Shown here: in pieces, positions 59,218 through 64,000 of the stretch | Layout of the letters: every line of letters begins with the position of its first letter | How positions within the stretch are numbered: the stretch's first letter is position 1 | From: Paramoeba atlantica | Taxonomy: Eukaryota > Discosea | DNA: 64,000 bases | Assembly (NCBI GenBank): GCA_977017575.1 | Contig: CDRNVI010000040.1 | Span: forward strand, 806,001-870,000 | Direction: 5' to 3' | Notes under the pieces: generated by a model | What the model saw: only the letters and a program-made list of their open reading frames with translations | The model's database searches: none | Told to the model about the DNA's origin: nothing | Made by a program: the position numbers and the translations under genes

Positions 59218-59940
59218 TCACCCAAAAACTTTTATTTTCGTATCCTTAACAAAAATACCATTACGGGCACGACCGGAAAGATCAGCTGTGCTTATTTCGC
59301 CACAGAGGTCTGCGTTGCCTTCCAAGTAAAGGATTTTTAAAGGTGCTGGCAATAGACTTAGGTCAACGATTCCAGTAAACTGGTTGTTGTCTAACCAAAT
59401 GTATTGGATTTTCATCGGGAGTTGGGTCAAATCAAGCTCACCAGAAAAGCCGTTGTCGCTAAGGTAAAGTTTCTCAAGGTTTTGGGGTAAATTAATAAGG
59501 CAAACTTCACCGGTAAATTTATTGTAATTTAAAGAAAGCCGTTGCAAGGTGCTCGGAAGTGCAGAGAGGTTCACGGGACCTTGAAATTTATTGTCGTCCA
59601 ATCTTAAGGTTACAAGCCTCGGAGGAAGATCATCTAATGACACCTCGCCGTAGAATTGATTTCCGGAGACGCTGAAATGCTTAACGCATTTCGAAAGGTA
59701 CCTTAACTGCAATGTTCCCCTCAATTTCATGGCTTCCCAGCAAATTTCTTGAAGTTCATCTTGCACACTGCACTGTACACCGTGCCACGAGCAGGCAGGT
59801 GTATTAGTACTCCATGAAATAGGCGCATTCTTTATGTCTTTGACCAATCTATCAAGTTCGTACTCCTGAGGGAGGTTTGTAGAGCTTACCTTTGCAGTAC
59901 GTGATGCTGTATGCGCACCAGAAAAATCAAAAGAATCCAT
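59218..59940 (-). CDS. LRR protein 9
   Basis: 240 aa from ATG 59940 (MDSFDFSGAHTASRTAKVSS); the upstream open frame lacks an ATG, and an AG lies 8 nt before the start after a T-rich tract. Cap: LPQEYELDRLVKDIKNAPIS, PACSWHGVQCSVQDELQEICW. Six regular LRRs (RLVTLRLDDNKFQG, TLQRLSLNYNKFTG, NLEKLYLSDNGFSG, KIQYIWLDNNQFTG) and GNADLCGEI plus the cap ending DTKIKVFG. First gene of the 59-63 kb cluster as the plus coordinate runs. Confidence 0.9.
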   Translation of the reverse strand: MDSFDFSGAHTASRTAKVSSTNLPQEYELDRLVKDIKNAPISWSTNTPACSWHGVQCSVQDELQEICWEAMKLRGTLQLRYLSKCVKHFSVSGNQFYGEVSLDDLPPRLVTLRLDDNKFQGPVNLSALPSTLQRLSLNYNKFTGEVCLINLPQNLEKLYLSDNGFSGELDLTQLPMKIQYIWLDNNQFTGIVDLSLLPAPLKILYLEGNADLCGEISTADLSGRARNGIFVKDTKIKVFG

Positions 59941-60106
59941 GCAAGAACTCAAAAATAACTGTAAAAACAAAGAAAGACTTGAATAAACTAAAGATTGCAG
60001 ACAGCAGGGGAACTCGGCGGTGACAAAGGAGTGCTTTGCCACTCAAAAAGTGGTGTGCTTAAGGTAAAATCAAAGGCTTAAAAGGCGTCAAAACGAAAGA
60101 TGTTTT

Positions 60107-60868
60107 CTAACGCCCGTGTCCAATATTCTTTTTAGCTGAAGCTTTCTTTTGGGGATGAAATACAACTTCACGGGGAAGTGGATCCGGACCGCATGAAAGG
60201 AAAAAATTCTCCATCAGTTCCATACTTATCAAACGCGGCGGAAGATTGCGAAGGTGAAGCCTTCCACTTAGCTCATTAAAACTTACGTTTAATGTAAGCA
60301 AACCAGAAGGAAGTCCATCCAGCTGGATTGTATCCCGAAAGCGATTTCGATCAAGATACACGAACCTTAATGCTTGCGGCAACATCGACAAGTCTAACTC
60401 GCCGGAAAAAAGGTTTTTGCCCAAATTTAAGACTTCCAAGCTGGACGGAAGGTATTTGGTGAACAGTTCCCCTTCCAGATTGTTTTGTGAAATCGACAAC
60501 CCTTGTAGGTTTGATGGGAGAAGATGAAAAGGCACAACCCCAGTGAGTGCGCACGAACCTGCGTGGATTTGAGTGACGGTGGTAGGAATATCACTCCAGG
60601 AAACGTTTCCTTCTAGTCTCCACCCGGTCCATACTATTTTTTCCAGAGTGTTGTTTTCACGCTGTACGGAGAAGCCTGACCAATCACTCGCAGCAACGTC
60701 CTCCCTCCATGTATGCCTCTTATTTCCAATGTTACGAACAATTTTCAAAAATTGAAACTCGACCGGCAGTACTGCACGACTGACCTTGGAAGGCTTGACA
60801 TGTCCTGTGGTGTCTGAGCCGAGCAAAAAGAACAACGACGAATAGACATGCCGAAACAAGGCATACAT
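60107..60868 (-). CDS. LRR protein 10
   Basis: 253 aa from ATG 60868. A hydrophobic N-terminus (MYALFRHVYSSLFFLLGSD) suggests a signal peptide. Cap: KVSRAVLPVEFQFLKIVRNI, but the usual PAC-W-GV-C is changed to AASDWSGFSVQ: both conserved Cys are lost. Six LRRs follow. The last AG before the ATG is 36 nt upstream (TTATTTTAG), a good acceptor candidate. The C-terminal end is short and Lys-rich. Confidence 0.9.
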   Translation of the reverse strand: MYALFRHVYSSLFFLLGSDTTGHVKPSKVSRAVLPVEFQFLKIVRNIGNKRHTWREDVAASDWSGFSVQRENNTLEKIVWTGWRLEGNVSWSDIPTTVTQIHAGSCALTGVVPFHLLPSNLQGLSISQNNLEGELFTKYLPSSLEVLNLGKNLFSGELDLSMLPQALRFVYLDRNRFRDTIQLDGLPSGLLTLNVSFNELSGRLHLRNLPPRLISMELMENFFLSCGPDPLPREVVFHPQKKASAKKNIGHGR

Positions 60869-61059
60869 TGTACAGGTATAAATAAAATATTGTTGAAGGA
60901 AGGCTAAAATAATCTAAAGAAAAGTGAAGCGCACTAAAATGATACTTTTTGAGTGGTTTCCACCGATAACGTCTTGTGCTTCGTTGATTATCTTGTACAG
61001 ACCCGGTTCGGAGATCACTGTTCGGAGATAACAATACGATGACGCAATACCACCGCTTC

Positions 61060-61610
61060 CTACAGTAGCTGAAAAGGATTCCCATGAGTGGAAAGATCTG
61101 TGAGCGATTCTGGGATGTGCCGCACGTCTGTTACTTTGCTAAATCGATTGTAACTCACCCCAAGACGCCGCAAGCGGGGTGGTAGATGACGCAAATCCAA
61201 CGCCCGGATAACTAATTATAATCAAATGTTAACTCCAACATACTCTCTGGTAAAACGGTAAGGTTTACGGTACCCGTGAAAGCGTTTTGGCCAAGGTGAA
61301 TAAGTTGAATTCGTAGAGGAAGTTTGTCAAAACGTAGCTTGCCTGTAAGTTGGTTACGTGCGGTATTGAATTTAACCACCGAACACGGGAGATGATGCAA
61401 ACAAGGATGTCCAAGCAAACTGCGGCCTCGCCACTCAATTTTCTCTACTTCCCCCCTCCGATTACACTCGATACCACTCCACCCACAGCTAGGCGTTTCT
61501 GAGGTCCAGGAGAAATGTGGATTTCGAACACCTTGGATCAAGCGTACCAGTTGGTATTCTTGCGGCAGTAAAGTGCCACGTACCTTAGCAGGCTTTGTGC
61601 TGGTATCCAT
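61060..61610 (-). pseudogene. LRR gene 11, decayed
   Basis: From ATG 61610 (MDTSTKPAKVRGTLLPQEYQ), cap with PSCGWSGIECNRRGEVEKIEW, two LRRs, then TAG after TFDYN (61212-61214). Reading on gives LSG, then after a 1-nt shift ALDLRHLPPRLRRLGVSYNR and HIPESLTDLSTHGNPFQLL with a TAG at 61060-61062. A stop plus a frameshift make it a pseudogene. Confidence 0.85.
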
Positions 61611-61810
61611 GCTAATACGTACGATTTGAGATTACAGAATATAATACAGCTGTAGCTAAGTAAGATGTTTACGCTACAAGTATAAAGCGCTACAACCACT
61701 CTCCAGTCTAAATGCCGCTGTAATAGAAACAACTGTCTTTGAAAATTTTTCTAGTGTCGGTCATCCAGCGTTAAATTGGTGCGCGCAACCCCTGTACTCC
61801 TCAAAGTACT

Positions 61811-62135
61811 ATCCTACCGTATATCCCCTCCCCAGTAAGATACTCTCCCAGTAAGAGAGATTTGGCCCTTTTTGGGCTGACCGCCAGTAAGAGAGATTTG
61901 GCTCGGGAGCCCCACAGGAGGCGTATAGGGGGTAGGGGGTGGGTGTCTGCATGTTAAGGGCCTCGGGGGTACCCAAATAAGCGTTTTAACACGTTTTCAG
62001 AAGAAAAAATAGAAAAAATAGTCAAAAACGTTGGGAGAAAAGAGGAAACTGGCCAAAAAAGCATACCCCCCCAGTAAGAGAGATTTGGCCATTTCGACCC
62101 AAAACCCATTCTCTTACTGGGGGGGTATAAGGTAG
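61811..62135. mobile_element. CAGTAAGAGAGATTTGGC-word element
   Basis: Left part has three CCAGTAAGAGAGATTTGGC-type copies (61835-61908); the right part has CCCCCCCAGTAAGAGAGATT and the inverse ATTCTCTTACTGGGGGGGTA at 62065-62126. C-runs at both ends and word iterations match the general design of the other elements. No coding capacity. Confidence 0.7.
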
Positions 62136-62198
62136 TACTTTTAACAAGGCATCTACCACAGCGACCTACAAATACAGTAGAAAAAGCATTTGACAGTA

Positions 62199-62822
62199 CT
62201 AAAATTGAACAAACCTATGAGCACCCAACAAGCTTATAAAATTTACCGGCATGATAAGTTGGTTTTTTGAGACATTAAGATGCACCAATGCCTCGGGTAA
62301 GACTTTCACGGCTAAAGTCCCGCTGAACCGGTTTTCACTAATATCTAAGTACTCCAACGTCGCGGGGAGCACGTTCAAGTCCACACCCCCCTCAAACGCA
62401 TTGTGCCTGAGGTCACAGTGCCGCAGAGCGGGGGGAAATGCGTCGAACGCCACAGAACCGCACAGGGCGTTGGTCTCCAGTGGGCCTGGTCCCGTGATCA
62501 CGGCCCCGAGATCCAACCATGCCAGGGAGAGGGGGAGGGCCTCCCAGCGAAGGGGTCCGGTAAGGCCTAAGCCCCCCCAGTACAGGGAGAGGACCCGGCC
62601 CTGGGCGTCACACTCCACGTGGGTCCAGTTCCCAATGGGGTTGTCGGCCCGCCACGTGGGCAGGGGATTCCCCAGATGGGAGATGAAGTCCGACAACAGG
62701 TACTCCGGGGGGAGTGTGGTTGTGCTCACCTTGCCTCGGCGTACGACAGTGTCGTCGGTGCAGTGTAGCGGTAAGGGAAGGAACAGGTGTGTGATGTGCG
62801 GCAGGGGAACGGGTAAGTTCAT
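62199..62822 (-). CDS. LRR protein 12
   Basis: 207 aa from ATG 62822 (MNLPVPLPHITHLFLPLPLH); the N-terminus is hydrophobic and Pro-rich, possibly secretory. An upstream ATG (62966) exists, but the 107 nt before 62822 contain no AG, so it probably lies beyond the acceptor. Cap: GKVSTTTLPPEYLLSDFISH, then NPIGNWTHVECDAQG, in which the first Cys is replaced by Asn. Four LRRs follow and the protein ends within or just after a repeat (LIMPVNFISLLGAHRFVQF), so the C-terminal cap may be missing. Confidence 0.85.
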   Translation of the reverse strand: MNLPVPLPHITHLFLPLPLHCTDDTVVRRGKVSTTTLPPEYLLSDFISHLGNPLPTWRADNPIGNWTHVECDAQGRVLSLYWGGLGLTGPLRWEALPLSLAWLDLGAVITGPGPLETNALCGSVAFDAFPPALRHCDLRHNAFEGGVDLNVLPATLEYLDISENRFSGTLAVKVLPEALVHLNVSKNQLIMPVNFISLLGAHRFVQF

Positions 62823-62962
62823 TGTTTGGGGAAGATGTGGAAAAGATACAGATTTTTCGGCAATGGAGGAGTGTAAAATGTTGGGAAGAAAATGTGTTGC
62901 AAGGAACCAAGGTTTTTTAATGATGTTGCTAACAATAAAAGGATGATTCGCATTCTGACTCC

Positions 62963-63247
62963 TCATGCTTTATCAACTATTTGATCAATTTTGGTTCCTC
63001 TAATTAATATATCGACAAGCGCAAGCCTTGGAGGAAGCTTATACAGCCAAACTCTACCGCTAAGATCGGGATTGTGGCGAAGGTCAAGACATAAAAGATT
63101 TTGAGGAAGAGAATCAAAAGTTAATTCGCCATGGAAATTATTCTCATTTAAGAATAATGCCGACATCATCTTTGGAATTGCGCAGAAATCCAATGTCCCC
63201 GAAAACTTATTTCTCGTCACGCTGAAGTGCTCAAGCCCAGGTGGCAA
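62963..63247 (-). pseudogene. LRR gene 13, 5' part lost
   Basis: C-terminal portion only: LPPGLEHFSVTRNKFSGTLD, two more LRRs, HNPDLSGRVWLYKLPPRLAL and cap end RGTKIDQIVDKA. It is cut at about 63247, where an F repeat begins, so the cap and first LRRs are missing. Its downstream end is only about 140 nt from the start of LRR gene 12. Confidence 0.85.
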
Positions 63248-64000
63248 CTAAAACTACCGCTCTACCCTCGATTATTGAAAAAAGTGAACAAAAACAGTGA
63301 AAATATAAAGAGGAACACAGTAATATAATAGAAGAAAAAAATATAAAAGGGGGCTCCGGTGGTCCAAAACTGAAAAAAAAATTTGAAAAAAATGGGGAGT
63401 CCATGGGGGGGGGGGGTCCAGGGGGGGGTCCAGGGGGGGGGTCATGGTCGAGCAAATTTTTTCGAAAAAATTAGTTTTCGAAAAAAAACCGCAGAAAGGG
63501 TAGCCGGGGTCTTGGCGCGCATTTTCCACCCCCCTACCCGGGGGTGACCCTCCTGCGTATCCGCAGGACGGGTCCGCCGAGTTCGTATTTTTTAGGAAAA
63601 AAAATTTGAAAAAAATTTGAACTGGGCGAAAAAAATGACAAAAAAAATATTTTTCCAAAGTCGTTTCCCCTATTGTATTTTGATAGTTTGGGACCTACAC
63701 TAGCTTTCTCCGCAGTTGTTTTCACAAGGTATCCCTTCTTCGAACCGTGGTGCGCCCCTAAAAATGACCCATTTTTGACTAAAAAAGGTGAAAAAGTATT
63801 TTTCGGACCTAAAGGGGCATTTTTGTGTCGAAAGAATGGTATGGTTGGAGTCGCATTCTCTACCCAATACGTTCGGTAGGCTTCCATCCATGCCTACGAG
63901 TGATTTCCCACGCGCAAATGTCGGATTTAGTGCTCTGAGGGCAAAAATACGCGAAAATCACCCCATTTTTACCCGAAATTCGGCTATTTTTGGCTATAAT
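63248..64000 (-). repeat. Repeat F, truncated by window end
   Basis: Reverse F copy that starts within the short terminus (ACTACCGCTCTACC, lacking the outer GCGGTGGTTG) directly at the broken LRR gene, and continues to the window edge. Closest to the 49155-50098 copy (both share the GAACTGGGCG and CTCGGCGGACC variants). Confidence 0.85.

Overview
The window reads as nuclear DNA of a TE-rich, intron-poor protist, most likely a euglenozoan (kinetoplastid or diplonemid relative). Evidence: (1) every intact host gene (eIF4A3-like helicase, SAP protein, SLC35B1-like transporter, GRWD1-like WD40 protein, DHCR7-like sterol reductase, the LRR family) lies on the minus strand from about 63 kb down to 16.5 kb, as in a kinetoplastid directional gene cluster; (2) no host ORF needs an intron; (3) the minus strand at 19967-19990 matches the conserved 3' end of the kinetoplastid/diplonemid spliced-leader exon followed by GT; (4) the last AG before many start codons lies 1-50 nt upstream, as expected for short trans-spliced 5' UTRs. 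The organism assignment is inference.

Layout. 0-16 kb: transposon graveyard with copies of a 0.87-kb foldback-ended repeat (family F), two IS30-like transposase pseudogenes, a non-LTR retroelement RT/RNase H remnant, a Tc1/mariner copy with an inverted partial repeat, a Pif1-like helicase remnant, a composite element (foldback + CACGTG-rich minisatellite + tRNA-like unit) and an APE-type endonuclease remnant. 16.5-24.5 kb: eIF4A3-like gene, LRR genes (one interrupted by an SL-bearing insertion), SAP-domain gene. 24.7-29.7 kb: a third IS30-like gene split by about 3.7 kb of nested repeats, including the second composite element. 30-48 kb: duplicated LRR gene, SLC35B1-like transporter, LRR, GRWD1-like gene, a Ser/Pro/Arg-rich gene split by a complete 2.3-kb pogo-like transposon, LRR genes, an HMG-box-like gene and the DHCR7-like gene. 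48-59 kb: repeats, pogo-like transposase remnants and a series of short elements whose ends carry C/G runs and a GC-rich hairpin. 59-63 kb: tandem LRR genes and pseudogenes, then another F copy running off the end.

The dominant host signal is a family of at least 13 LRR genes or pseudogenes sharing an N-terminal cap (LP-E-Y ... W ... C-W-GV-C) and 22-24 residue repeats; two near-identical copies end in a C-terminal transmembrane helix. They look like a surface or secreted recognition family that expands by duplication and decays by stops and insertions. The dominant genome-level signal is an unusual set of DNA elements with TA-flanked ends starting CTGT(G)ACCCCC, each with its own iterated subterminal word.
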